A DNA stretch of 64,000 nucleotides, taken from positions 4,021,541 through 4,085,540 of the forward strand of contig NW_006499912.1 in assembly GCF_000471905.2 (NCBI RefSeq). The letters run 5' to 3'. The position numbers and the translations under genes are program-made. Shown in pieces: positions 48,367-60,758 of this stretch. The notes below the pieces were generated by a model that saw only the letters and a list, made by a program, of their open reading frames with translations, was not told the origin of the DNA and made no database searches. Each line of letters starts with the position of its first letter. The stretch's first letter is position 1. The DNA comes from Amborella trichopoda (lineage: Eukaryota; Streptophyta; Magnoliopsida; Amborellales; Amborellaceae).

Positions 48367-48371
48367 CCTTT

Positions 48372-48692
48372 TTCACTAGAAGAGGTTATTTTGATGCTCA
48401 AATATTCTCAAATTGATATTCTCGACATCAAGATGCATGGACATGAGAAACGAATGGAATTCAAGGTTTGGAAATAGTGCATCTTGTAATGCATTTTTGG
48501 GCTATCAATTTTTAAGATTTTCATAAGTTTGCTCGATCTACACTATTTGAAGCTTTAACTTTTATAATTAAAGATGAAATATATTTTAAAACTATCACAA
48601 AGATTTGTAGTATCGAAACCACATTTTTCGACCCTATTTGAAGGTGTGTTTTACTTTGATTGTTTAGAGCCTCGGCTCTATACAAAATGCAC
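48372..48692 (+). mobile_element. MITE-A copy, 5' truncated
   Basis: Begins inside the family at CACTAGAAGAGGTTATTTTG, directly after the previous copy, and runs to GCCTCGGCTCTATACAAAAT-GCACC. Confidence 0.8.
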
Positions 48693-48753
48693 CAGATCTA
48701 AAATGCCCCAAAGCTTGTTTATGGAATTATATATTATGAGACCATTTATTTTT

Positions 48754-49119
48754 GGGTGCGGTTTGTATAGAGTTGAGGATCTAAATAATCAAAGTAAAGC
48801 GCACATTCAAATAGTGTCAAGAAATGTGATTTTGATATTGGAAATCTTTCTGATAGCCTTAAAATATATTTTTATTTTTAATTATAAAATTTAAAGCTTT
48901 AAAAATAGTGTAGATCGAGGAAATCTATGAAAACTTGAAAATCTTGAAAATTGACGGTACAAGAACAAATTTAATATCCATTTGTTTTTCACGTGCATCT
49001 TGATGTCGAGATGATCAATTTGAGGATATTTGGGCATCAAAACAAATTCTTATAGTGAAATTTTTTAGGTAGGCTCTAATTTGATTGTTTAGAGCCTCTG
49101 CTCTACATAAACTTTTTCA
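48754..49119 (-). mobile_element. MITE-A copy
   Basis: GGGTGCGGTTTGTATAGAG to CATAAACTTTTTC. The flanks TTTATTTTT and TTTACTTTT agree at 8 of 9 positions. Confidence 0.85.
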
Positions 49120-49839
49120 TTTACTTTTAATAAGTTACAATCATTATTAGTCATTAGATTTGATATTTAATAGATTGAAGTTTCACAATATTCAATAAAT
49201 TTTATTTTGGATATTGTGCCTAGTCAATGAGATATCCCCAACCGCCTAATTTCACAATAATATTAATTATGATCTTCTTGTATCAAAAGTAGATGGTTTT
49301 ATCGTTTATATTTCCTTTGTGGATCCATTCTTCTTTTTGTTTTTTTGGGGTGACAGAATAATTCACCAGCATGGGGTGCCACTTTTGGGCCAAGCCAACC
49401 CCAACTCAAGCATGGCCCAAAACAGTGTAGGATAGGGTTTGGTCTTGAAATTTTAGTTTCACGGCCAATGTTGCGCCAGCATGAATTCATAATAAGCCCG
49501 AGCCCAGCAATGGGCGCCAACACTAGCCTAGATTCCAAGCGGGCCCTACCTCTAGGGTGGCCCAAACCCATTAACTGACCTAAACCTAAATAAATCATTC
49601 TTTTTTCTTTTGATATGTTGATGAATGGAGGGTGAGACACTACGTTGACTCATCTACCATTTTTCAGTGACTAATAAGTCTACTATTTTCTATGGATTAA
49701 TGTTATGAAACATATCAAGGAAAGTAGATTTTCACTTGAGATCCATTGGTTTGATTTACATGTACAACTACAAAATTAGACCTGTATGTACCCTTGGTTC
49801 TTATCTTTGGTGATAATGATGTGTTTTGTTGCTGTTCTA
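49120..49839. other. Repeat-derived intergenic sequence
   Basis: GGGCC-containing sequence at 49.36-49.57 kb and otherwise AT-rich DNA. The start of the LINE could lie in here, but no motif fixes it. Confidence 0.4.
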
Positions 49840-52311
49840 TTTTCTATTATCTAGAATTATGGTTTATCTTGGTGTGATTTTGGGGATTTGAATCTAGTAC
49901 TTTGGCCTCATGAAACTAACTGTCTATGAACTTTGCTATGAATGATTTTTAATAGTTTTATCCAAGATAATGAGTAGCACGATTTAAATGTTCTTGAAAC
50001 TTTATATACTTGATCCAATAATTCGTCCAATATCATATGTCTAGATTGGATAGAGCCTTGGTTTCCAAGTCTTGGGAGTCATTGTTTCCTGAAACTATCG
50101 TAGAAGCTTTACTGCAATGATCCTCGGATCATGTGCCTATTCTATTAGATAGAGGGGGAGGATTTTGAGCTTACTCCCTTTAGATTTGAGCTGATGTGAT
50201 TAGCAGATAAATCTTTGAGATAAGACGTTATTAATGAATGGTACAGTATCCATTCAATGTGTGGCCGGGATTTATCCTTGCTCAAGGCTTTAAAATAGAT
50301 TTAAAATCAGGAAAAATGAGAGAATTAGACATTTCTCTCAAAATTAGACACAAGTTTCACATTAAATTGATTTCCTTATTCATTTGGAAAAATCGAATGG
50401 AGATTGAAAGAGGAGGAGAGAACACACAGACATAATTTAAAGAAAGAAAAGGTTTATATAAGGCTGAGGCTCTAAACAATCACTAAGGCGCAATTCAAAA
50501 ATTCACTAGAAAAAATTGTTTTCATGTCGAAAAACAGTCAAATCAATCATCTCAACCTCAAGATGTATAAACATGAAAAAAAAGTTAGATTTCAAGTTTG
50601 AGAAATAGTGTATTTTGTAAAGCATTATCTAGGCCATCAATTTCAATATTTTCAAGTATTTATAGATTTGCTTGATCGACACTATTTTTTAATCTTTAAA
50701 TTTTATAATTAGATATGAAAATAAATTTTCAGGTGATCACAAAGATTTTTACTACTAAACAATCATATTTTGACACTATTTAGAGCTTTGATTGTTTAGC
50801 GCCTCAAACTTATACAACTTAAAGAATTAGATCGATGATCTCACCAGGTTGGAGGAGGGTTATTGGTACGAAATATCTAGATCTAAGTAGATCAGAGAGG
50901 GAGATAATAATACTAAATACTTCCATACTCTAGCAAATTCTAGGAAGAGAAGCAATCATGTTAAGAGTATATCAATCCTTGGGATTGAGGATGATGACTA
51001 GCAGGCTAAGGAAGAAGTCATCCTCAATTTCTTTAAGAATAACTTTCATTTTGAAGCTAGGTTGAAATTCGACCCAAGGAGTATGCCCTTCAAACAACTC
51101 TTTTTCAATAATGCTATTGATCTAAAAAAAATTTCCTTCAAAAGATATCAAAAAAGTTGTTTTCCAACTCTCTAAAGACAAAGCCCATGGTCCATATGAT
51201 TTTCCCATGGCATTCTTTTAAGAGTTTTTGAAGGTGATTAAAGATGATCTTCTTGCCTCCTTTATGAACTTCTTTCACACTGGTATTGTTACAAGGTCCT
51301 CAATTATATGCTCATTGCTCTTGTACCAAATAAGTAGGTTTTTCAAACCTTGCAAGACTTAAGGCCCATTAGTCTATTGTCCTCATCGTATAAGATTTTG
51401 GCCAATGTCCTAGATAATAAATTAAAATCGTTTCAAGCTCCCAATTTGCCTTTATAAAATATTGCCAAATTATGGATGGTGTCATTGTAGCCCATGAAGT
51501 AATTCACACTAATAATCATGCTGGAGATGAGGGTCTGATATTAAAGTAGACTTCTAAAAGGCCTATAATAGAATTAAATGGGATTTTCTAGACAATATTA
51601 TGACTCTGATGGGCTTTGGGGATAAATGGCGTAGGGAGATTAATGGGTGTCTTTGTTTAACTCACTTATTTGATCTCATTAGTGGTAAGCAGTCGGCTAT
51701 TCAAGGCTTCAAGAGGATTGAGGTAAGGGGAACCCTCTCTTTACACCTCGATGGGGGAATCCTTTAGTTTAATGTTCAACAGAGTGGTAAGAGTGGTCTC
51801 ATTGATAGTCTTCCTGCATCTAATGTGGGCTATATGGTTTCACATCTTCAACATGCTGATGATACTATGATATTCTTAAAGGCCCATTGGACCAAGTGAA
51901 GCTTACTAGATAATTTCAGGGTTATGATTAACTTTCCCAAATCCAAACTCACAGGCATCAACTATGATAAAAGGGAAATTAGAGAGTGAGTTGCTTGGAT
52001 GGGTTGTGACACTAAATATTTCCTCGTCAAATACCTTGGTCTACCTTTACTGGTTATGAGAATTAATCTAGCTTCTTGGGACTTTGTTGTGAAAGTGTTT
52101 CACTTCAAATTGGATGGGTGGAAGGTTAGATGTTTATCTTTTGGAGGTTAGATTTATATTTGAAAAAACAATGTAGATATGGAGAGTTATACATGATCTA
52201 TTTTGGTTCATTTCATGTTTTCTTTCCTAGTAGTTTAGATGGAGTTGGAATACAGTTCGAGAAGAGCAATTGAGAGGCATGGCCCTAAGTGGAGCCATCA
52301 AAATTAAGAAG
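49840..52311 (+). mobile_element. Decayed L1-type LINE (endonuclease and reverse transcriptase), interrupted
   Basis: Translated pieces in several frames match plant L1 LINEs. GDFN-like and SDHVPILL-like remnants of the APE endonuclease lie at about 49.85-50.17 kb. After the inserted MITE comes REGDNNTKYFHTLANSRKRS (about 50.88-50.96 kb), then the RT motifs RPISLLSSSYKILANVL (about 51.37-51.42 kb), KAYNRIKWDFL (about 51.56-51.59 kb), and QHADDTMIFLKAH, the YADD-type motif, near 51.86 kb. KYLGLPL follows. Many stops and frameshifts show an old copy. The 3' part is not recognisable beyond the Copia insertion that starts at 52317. Confidence 0.8.
50445..50818 (+). mobile_element. MITE-A copy inserted in a LINE
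   Basis: AGAAAAGGTTTATATAAGGC to GCCTCAAACTTATACAAC. TTAAAGAA is repeated exactly at 50437-50444 and 50819-50826. Removing the element and one repeat restores a continuous LINE reading frame (apart from point stops). Confidence 0.88.
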
Positions 52312-52316
52312 AGTTG

Positions 52317-52994
52317 TGTTGGGACATGATACCAAATCACAGCCCATGTGGTATTCTCCCCTTCTTCAAGGGTATTTTCATCCCTAAAATGTATTTTTTG
52401 AGTGGAAGCTCTTTAAAAGGTTTTCTTTAGAGAGAGAAATGTGGATGAAAAGTGGGTGAGTGAGGAAGCTTGTAGAGAGAGAAGCTTGGGGTTAGAAATT
52501 GGGAGTTTTGCAACAAAACCCTAGCATCACCATTTGGGACTCATCTTGGATCATTTTTGTCGATATTTCTTCGCGTCTGCTATCAATCGAATAAAGGAGT
52601 CGACTGTAGGTGGTTTTATGGTAGGAAGTTCTTTGTTTTGAGCATTCATTGAGATTACATGAGGTAACTATGTATAACCCCAATCTTGTAAGTTTTGCTC
52701 TTGATAGTGCATACACCTTTGTCATCTTGCCTGTGGATGTAGCCTATTTTGGGTGAAATACGTATATGTGCGTGTCCCTCTCTATTTTTATTTGTGTTGT
52801 GCTTTGAAGATTTTCTATATTATTTATTTTATTGTTTTTATATTTGTCCCAATTATATTGTACTTGTTATTGCATCTTGGGTATATTATTTGAGCATTGA
52901 AATTATTGTGGTGGAGTGCTCATCACATCTAGTGGAATTTGAGATATGCCGATTTACTTAAAAATGGTGATTGGGTTATCTCGATTTTACAGCA
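52317..52994 (+). repeat. 5' LTR of the Copia element
   Basis: Begins TGTTGGGACATGATACC and ends TTTTACAGCA, 678 bp. Confidence 0.93.
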
Positions 52995-53047
52995 AGTGGT
53001 ATCGGAGCTCAATGAATTAGTGTAATATTTTTGGGAAAATAGCATCT

Positions 53048-53933
53048 CACAAGTTTGAGGTGGAGAAGTTTAGTGGGAAAGATAATTTTGAAAATTGGAA
53101 TTAAAAATGCATGATTTATTGGTACATCAAGGGAAACACAAAGCATTACTTGGAAAAAATAAGAAACCGGTAAATATGACCGATGATGATTGAGATGAAC
53201 GCGATATGAAAGCAAGAGCCATTATTCGCTTGTGTTTAAATAATGAGATTTTATTTAATATTGTTGGTGAAATGGCAACAAAAGATTTGTGGTAAAAATT
53301 AGAAAGTTTATATCAAACAAAATCCCTCACAAACCAAATTTTCTTGAAAAGAAAATTATATACCTTGAAAATAAAAGAAGGTGCAAATGTGTCACAACAC
53401 TTGAATGAGTTTAATAACGTCATTTGTCAACTTGAGAGTATTGGTGTGAGAATGAATAATGAAGACAAAACGGTCACCTTGCTTTGTTCATTGCCGGAAT
53501 CCTATGATAATCTTATTACTACATTGAGTTCTAATAAAGATGATTCTCTTAATTTGGACTCGGTATGTAGTGCCTTATTTGCCGATGAACTTCGAAAGAA
53601 AACATCTTTGAGAAGTTCGGTATAATCGAAGACAGAAGCTCTTGTGGCAAGAAATCAATGAATGAATGGGGTGATTCATCGAAGAATCATTCAAGAAGTA
53701 ATTCAAGATTTCGATCAAAATTTAGATGGCCCAACAACAAGAATGTGTGTTGGCATTGTGGGAAGCCTGGTCATATACGAAATAATTATTTTAAAAGAAA
53801 TGGAGTGAATTCTTTCAAAGCTCCTAATGCAGGAGATGAAAAACCAAGTGAATCTAAGAATGAAGCAAATCAAGTTGAAGAGTCTACATCCGGTTTCATT
53901 GAAGATGAAGTCTTGATGGTGGCATATAATTAA
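53048..53933 (+). pseudogene. Copia gag, broken
   Basis: Reads KFEVEKFSGKDNFENW, then TDDD-stop-DERDMKARAIIRLCLNNEILFN, KLESLYQTKSLTNQIFLKRK and LYTLKIKEGANVSQHLNEFN: the capsid-like gag domain of Copia. A zinc knuckle, CWHCGKPGHIRNNY, follows near 53740, with Tyr where the last Cys is expected. The expected start codon before ASHKFEVEKF is ATA. In-frame stops occur, one at 53191-53193 where Trp is expected, and there is a stop between the two gag parts. Confidence 0.85.
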
Positions 53934-53939
53934 ATATTC

Positions 53940-56900
53940 TATCAAAATTGAATACTTGATAGTTGAGCCACCCATCACATGTGCCCTCATAGATTATGGC
54001 TTGATTCATATGAGTCATGTGAAGGAGGATCGGTATCACTAGCAAGGTGGTTGGAATGGGTTCGGTTCGCCTAAGGATGTTTGATGGCACTATTCGGGCA
54101 ATTAAGGATGTTAGGCATGTACCAAAACTGAAAAAAATTCTGATTTCCCTATCTTTGCTAGATTCAGAAGGATATAAGTTATCGGTCAAGGTGGAGTAAT
54201 CAAAGTATCAAAATGGGCTCTAATTGTGATGAAATGAGTTCTCGTTGGGAGCTTGTACAAGTTATTAAGAAGCACAATAACAAATGATAAAGTGAATTTC
54301 GTGGTTGAAGGTGAGGAAGTTCCATATCACCTATGGCATAAAAGATTGGAATATATGAGTGATAAGGGTATGGAGGTCTTGATGAAGAGGATTTTTATTC
54401 TTACACTTAAAGTTGATGGATCCGAATTTTGTAAGCATTATATTGATAGGAAACAACAACCTTTCGAGGTCGGGAAACATACAAGTAAGCGCAATCTTGA
54501 TTACATTCACTCAAATGTATGGGGCCCTTCACCAACTACATCTTATGGAGGTACATTATATTTGGTTTTATTTGTTGATGACTTCTCAAGAAACGTATGG
54601 ATCAAAACTCTCAAGTCCAAAAGTGATATGTTTTGTGCATTTAAGAATTTTAAAGTCGAAGTTGAAAAAACTACGGGGCATCACATCAAAGTTCTTCGAA
54701 CTGATAATGGTGGAGAGTTTGCATCAAAGGAGTTCAAAATTTTTTGCAAGGCCGAGGAAATTACTAGGCATTATACAAATGCTTACAATCCTCAACAAAA
54801 TAGCGTGGTCGAGAGAATGAATCGCACTTTGATGGAGCGTGCGAGGTGCATGCTAAGCAATGCCAGCCTAGAGCAAGAATTATGGGCGAAAGTCATATCA
54901 ATGGCTTGTTATCTTACCAACTGATCATCTTTGGTACCATTAGGAAGTAGAACTCCTAATGAGGTATGGTATGAAACTCCGAGTGACTACTTCGATTTAA
55001 ATTTTTTTAGTTGTGATGCATATGCACTTATTCCAAGTTGCCAAAGAAACAAGTTAGATCCAAGGTCAAAGAAGTACATCTTTATGGGTTATCGTAAAGG
55101 TGTGAAGGGGTATCAGTTATGGGATCCAAGTACCCAAAAAATAATTACTAGCCGTGATGTACATTTTGATGAATCCAAGGTATTGGTAAAAGGGATGATG
55201 ATAAATGACAATGGTCAAGAAGTGCAACAAGAGAGCCAAGAATTTCAAGACAACCTCGAAACACTTCCACCAAGTACAATTATTCCTTATGAGAATATAC
55301 CCATTGATTATGGGGAAGAGCATAAAGGACTAGGAAGTCAAAATGAAGAACCACATGGCTATCAAGATGATGTTGTGCCTTTAACACAAAGGCGCTCTAC
55401 TAGAGAAACTCATGCACTCAGGTGGCAGAAAGATTTTATGGATCCAAATACTCTGCATGCTTTGACAGTCGAAAATGAAAAGCCAAATTCATTTTGTGAA
55501 GCCATTAATTGCAATGGTATCGAGCATTAGAAAAGAGTTATGGAAGAATAGAGATTGACCCTTTACAGAAACAAGACTTGAGATTTGATGGAGCTACTAA
55601 GATAAAGAAGGGGCTTGATGGCAAGCTTAAAAGATATAGGGCAAGATTGGTGGTAAAAGGTTTTTTATAAAAGAAAAGGATTGACTTTGATGAAATTTTT
55701 GCACCGGTTGTCAAGTTGGTTTCAACTCGCTTGGTGCTTGGGTTAGTTGCTTTGCATGATTTAAAGCATGAGCAAATGGATGTGAAAACAACCTTTTTGC
55801 ATGGAGAACTTGAAGAAGAAGTGTACATGCAACAATCGGAAGGCTTCATAGAGAAAGGCAAAGAATGACTTGTGTGCAAATTGAAGAAGTCCTTGTATGG
55901 GCTTAAGCAAGCATTAAGGTAATGGTATAGAACATTTGATATGTTCATGATGAGCCTGGGTTATACAAGGAATAAGTATGACCATTGCATCTATTTAAAG
56001 TTTTCTTATGATGGTACATACTTGATTTTAGTCTTATTTGTGGATGACATGCTTTTGGTGTGTAAATATAAGACAAAAATGATAGGCTCAAGATATCTCT
56101 GAGCAAAAGATTTGAGATGAAAGATCTCGAGCGGACAAAGCAAATCCTTGGGATTAAAATTGAAAGGGTTAGACAAAATGAAATTTTGTCATTATCTAAA
56201 AAAGGTTAGATAGAAAGGGTGCTTGAAAAATTTGGCATGAAAGATGCAAAGCCGGTGAAAACACCCTTAGCGCCTCACTTCAAATTGTCTTCAATACAAA
56301 GTCCGAAGACGGAAGAAGAAAGAAGATGCATGGCTAAGATTCCTAATGCAAATGCAATTGGAAGTTAATGTTTGCCATGGTATGTACAAGACTGGATATC
56401 ATGCATGCGGTTGGTGTTCTAAGTCGGTTTATAGCAAACCCTGAAAAAGTTCATTGAGAAGCAACAAAATGGGTGCTTCGGTGCTTGAGAGGTACAACTA
56501 GTTATGCAATCATATTTGGCAAGGGTTCAATTCCAATACAAGGTTTTGTGGATGCAAATTTTGCCAGTGATCTTGATAGAGGTAGCTTGACTATCGCATT
56601 TGTTTTTCGGTTTGTAAATGGCTAACTAGTTGAATGTCAAGGCTCCAAAACACGGTAGCATTGTTAACTACTGAGGCCGAGTACATGGCAACAACGGAGG
56701 CATCAAAAGAAGTTGTGTAGCTTCAAGGGTTGATAGATGAGATGTGCATTATGTGCAAGCCCATGGAATTATTTTGTGACAATGTGAGTGCTATCCATTT
56801 GGCCAAGAACCAGAGTCACCACAGGAGGTCAAGGCACATATTGATTCAATATTACTATATCCGGCACGTTGTTGAAGATGAAAGATTTCGATTGGTTAAG

Positions 56901-56963
56901 ATCAAGACCAAAGATAGCCTTGCATATATGTTTACAAAGCCCATCCAAATAGAGAAGTTATAA
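53940..56963 (+). pseudogene. Copia pol (protease, integrase, RT, RNase H), broken
   Basis: Protease traces lie at 53.95-54.2 kb. Integrase at 54253-54924 shows the pre-integrase LWHKRLEYMS, then HSNVWGP (catalytic Asp replaced by Asn), RTDNGGEFASKEF and the Glu in VVERMNRTLMERAR. After a stop the chain continues GSRTPNEVWYETPS and FMGYRKGVKGYQLWDP. RT: RARLVVKGF, FAPVVKLVSTRLVL, MDVKTTFLHGELEEEVYM, KKSLYGLKQALR and LVLFVDDMLLV. RNase H: CDNVSAIHLAKNQ and RHILIQYYYIRHVVED near 56.78-56.88 kb. Stops at 56455, 56631 and 56718 stand at Trp positions. Confidence 0.85.
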
Positions 56964-57044
56964 TGGACCCTAACCTCTCTAGGTTTCAAGAAAGAAAGGA
57001 AGTGATGACAAGGCAAGGGTGAGATTTTGCATCAAGGTGGAAAT

Positions 57045-57700
57045 TGTTGGGACGTGATGCCAAATCACAGCCCATATGGTATTCTCCCCTTTTTCAAGGG
57101 CATTTTCATCCCTAAAATGTATTTTTTGAGTGGAGGCTCTTTAAAGGTTTTCTCTAGAGAGAGAAACGTGGATGAAAAGTGGGTGAGTGAGGAAGCTTGT
57201 AGATAGAGAAGCTTGGGGTTGGAAATTGGGGGTTTTGCAACAAAACTCCTATTGGGTCATTTTTATCGACATTTCTTTACAGCTGCTGTCAATCAAAAAA
57301 AGGAGTCGACTGTAGGTGGTTTTATGGTAAGAAGTTCTTTGTTTTGAGCATCCATTGAGATTGCATAAGGTAACTCTGTATAACCCCAATCTTGTAAGCT
57401 TTCCTCTTGATAGTGAATACACATTTGCCATCTTGCCCGTGGACGTAGCCCATTTTGGGTGAACCACGTATATGTACGTGTCCCTCTCTATTTTCATTTG
57501 TGTTGTGCTTTGAAGATTTCCCATATTGCTTGTTTTATTGATTTTATATTTTTCTCAATTATATTGCACTGGTTATTGCATCTTGGGCATGTTATTTGAG
57601 CATTAAAACTATTGTGGTGGAGTACACATCACATCTAGTGGGATTTGAGATATCCCGATTTTCTCAAAAGTGGTGATTGGGTTATCCCGATTTTACAACA
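57045..57700 (+). repeat. 3' LTR of the Copia element
   Basis: Begins TGTTGGGACGTGATGCC and ends TTTTACAACA. It is 656 bp and about 22 bases shorter than the 5' copy because of small deletions. Confidence 0.93.
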
Positions 57701-58046
57701 AGTTGTGCATATGTTTGGGTTCGACTCAAGGAGTTGTGTCTCTATTTGACTAGAATTGTTGGGTTCTCTCTCTCTAGCTGGTATTAATGCATCCCCTATT
57801 TGATTGATATTATGGGTTCTTTCTCTACTCTCGCTATTGTTAATGCACCCTTTGTACAATGTTGTTTAATGTCAATAGATCAAAACCAAATTGTGGTCAC
57901 TCTGAGAAAGGAGCCTTAATTGGGTTGAGTTCTTTCAAAATGAAGCACAAACAAGCTCCATACAAGCTCTAATAGATTTGGGGAAAAATTGACAAATTTT
58001 TATTTTTTTACTCAAGTCAAAATATATGAAATTTTAATACAAGTAG

Positions 58047-60013
58047 GAGTAGGCATGCATCTCTTTATTTTGACTCTAGATTGCCAAAGGAGGTTTTGGA
58101 ACCTATTGTGAAGAGAGCGAATTTGAAGTTGGATATTTGGAAAGAAAAGAACTTATCTCTTGGGGGCAAAATTACAATAATTAAGCTTTTCCTCTCTAAT
58201 ATGCCCATTTAACAAATATCATTGTTAGTAGTGCCTTTAGATATTATTAAGAAGATTGAGCAACTCATGAGGAGTTTCTTATGGAGTTATAATAAAAATA
58301 AGGAGAAGATCCATCTTGTGAGTTGGGAGAGGGTTTGTATACCAAATAGAGAATGGGGTCTGGGTATTTGAAAACTCAAGCCAGTTAATCAAGCTTTAAT
58401 TGCTAAATGGTGGGGCATTCTTTAAACCAAGAAAATCATCTCTGGAAAGAGATCTTGGTTGCAAAGTATGACAAGGGCCCTCTAAATCAGTGTATTGCTA
58501 GGGGTAGAGGTGGGTCAGGGCAGTCCCACATTTGGAAATCTATTCTTTCAATGCGATCTTCCATGCTTAGACATATAAGCTGGCATGTGGAGAAGGGGGA
58601 TACCATTTTATTTTGGCACCAAAAGTGGGCTTGATGTTGCATTCAAATTCTCATCTCCTGACTTGTTTCACAAATGCACTCATCCAATGGCAAAGGTAAG
58701 GGAGGTGGGAGAGGTAACAAATGCACTCATCCAATGGCAAAGGTAAGGGAGGTGGGAGAGGTAAATGGGAATTCTATTTTTTGAAATATTGCATGCATCT
58801 ATAGTCGTATACCCCAATTGATTTTTAATCACTTTAATTTGCTGAGTTTACTTGAAAATGCGCAAATCTCAACTTCTTGTAATTACGAGGTTATATGGGA
58901 GGAAGAGCATGATGGTACTTTTTCGGTAAAGCCAAACTATTTGTTATTGTTTCATGATCGTCAGAGATGGAATCAACAAGAGTTGAGGGGTATTTGAAGG
59001 AAGATACCTCATAAGGTGTAGGCTTTTATTTGGGTAACGCTACAATATAAAATTCCAACAATAGACAATCTTAGAAAGCGAGGAAAAAATCTAGTTGATG
59101 TATGTCTCTTTTGTAAAAAAGATGAAAGTGTTTCACATTTGTTTCTTCATTATCCCTTGTCTTATCATATTTGGTGTTGGGTGCTGCAAAAAGTTGGTGT
59201 TATGTTGATGATTCTAGATTCTCAGAAGAACATTCTCAATTATCTCAAGCTTAGTGGTTTTTTTAAAGTCGGTGTGATGATTTGGGACATTTTCAGAGGC
59301 GCTATAATTTGGGAATTATGGTTGGAAAGGAATGAAAGGACTTTTGATGGAATGTCGTTAGAAACACAAGGGACAAAAGATAGGATCTTGCATACAATAT
59401 GGAGTTCGTTTAGTGTCACTAAAAAAGGTAATGGGACATTAAAACTTGACATTGTTATCAATTTAGCAAATATGATCTCACTTTGATTCATAAAGGTTAG
59501 ACAGTATATGGCAGCCGCTTGGAACAAGGTGTTTCAAATGAAATTGCTGGATCCTCTATGGGTAACCTAGGTTTGGTTGGGATGAGAGGAGTTTGTAAAG
59601 ATAGTGAAGGTCGGTTATCTTATGTTATGCTGATCCGTGTGGCATTGCATCTGTAAATCATGTAGAAATTGCAGCTCTTGTGCAAGGGGTTTTAATTTGG
59701 AAGGAAAGATAACTTGGTGAGATGCTGATGATTGAAATCGACTCTCTTAATGTTATTAACTGGTGTAATAAGATACCAAGGCCACCTTGGCGTTTTAGAT
59801 CGTTGTGGTTGCAGGTTATGGAGTTAACATTGTCTTGATCAGTAAGCTTTCATCATGTGTATAGAGAAGTGAGTGAGATGGCAGATGGTACGATGAAGAT
59901 AGGTGTTGTTTTGGATTCTTTGATTGTGTCATATGTAGTGTTTTGAGATATGACTTGTAATTCCCATTCACTCAAGAAAAAATCAGTACTCTCGTCAAAA
60001 AAAAAAAAAAAAG
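58047..60013 (+). mobile_element. 5'-truncated L1-type LINE with poly(A) tail
   Basis: Starts within the RT tail (RLPKEVLEPIVKRANLKLDI, then SLGGKITIIK) and continues with IEQLMRSFLWSYNKN and the zf-RVT region (HKV-AFIWVTLQYKIPTIDNL, CLFCKKDESVSHLFLHYPLS at about 59.1 kb). A C-terminal plant RNase H-like segment follows (DSLNVINWCNK, then FHHVYREVSEMADG). It ends in 17 A residues at 59997-60013. ACAAGTAG occurs just before the truncation point (58039-58046) and 8 bases after the tail (60022-60029), a candidate target duplication. It repeats the LKLD-W segment of the other LINE, so it is a separate insertion. Confidence 0.82.
58671..58764. repeat. 47-bp tandem duplication inside the LINE
   Basis: CAAATGCACTCATCCAATGG starts at 58671 and again at 58718. 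The units look identical and shift the LINE reading frame. Confidence 0.88.
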
Positions 60014-60758
60014 GAAGGCAACAAGTAGATATCTAAACATGCACAAGCTAACATATATCAGGATACCATATATTCCGAAAATGCCAGGCAATGCCTTTAT
60101 TCAAATTTTTTAAAATCTGAAAATTAAGATTCATTTTTTTTAAACAATCCCTATGAGAGAATTCTAAGAGAATACGCACAAATTTTAAAATATTTATTTT
60201 ATCATTAAGAAAGGAATTTCAGTATATTTATTTTATCATTAAGAAAGGGATTTCAGTTTCTCAATATGATGCTTGAATTACTTTTTAAAGGTCACCTACT
60301 TACATCCTCTCTAGAAATAGGGTTCCTCTTTATTCTCGCCATACATTTCTACCTTTTTAACGGTGGCTTAACAATATTATATAGATAGTATAAATAAAGA
60401 TATAGTGTGTGAAGTATTTATGGACGATTCATTTTTATGCAGTGTATATCTATGATATCACACAAGATAAACGTAGACTTTTGGGTTTATGCTTGTGACC
60501 CATCAACCAACTTGTGAGGAAAGCCATGCTAGACAAAGAGGGTGATATCTTGGATGCTATAGTGCATAAAAATAAATCATGCTAGATAAGCCTAGACCCG
60601 TTGAGGACATAACAATTTAGTGATCCAATTTGAAATATACATATTTTATGTGATCTTACACATATTTGTTAGATGCCATCTAGGAGAAAACAATATAGTG
60701 ATCCAATATGAAGCATTCATATTTTGATAAGAATAATCCATATAATGTTTTTACAAAA

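Larger units (their letters stand above)
52317..57700 (+). mobile_element. Full-length, inactive Copia LTR retrotransposon
   Basis: 5' LTR 52317-52994, primer site TGGTATCGGAGC at 52997, gag, protease remnant, integrase, RT, RNase H, purine tract AAGGTGGAAA at 57034-57043, and 3' LTR 57045-57700. The target duplication AGTTG is exact (52312-52316 and 57701-57705). The domain order gag-PR-IN-RT-RH defines the Copia superfamily. I counted about a dozen differences between the LTRs in their first 200 bases, so the insertion is old. It landed in the tail of a decayed LINE. Confidence 0.95.
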
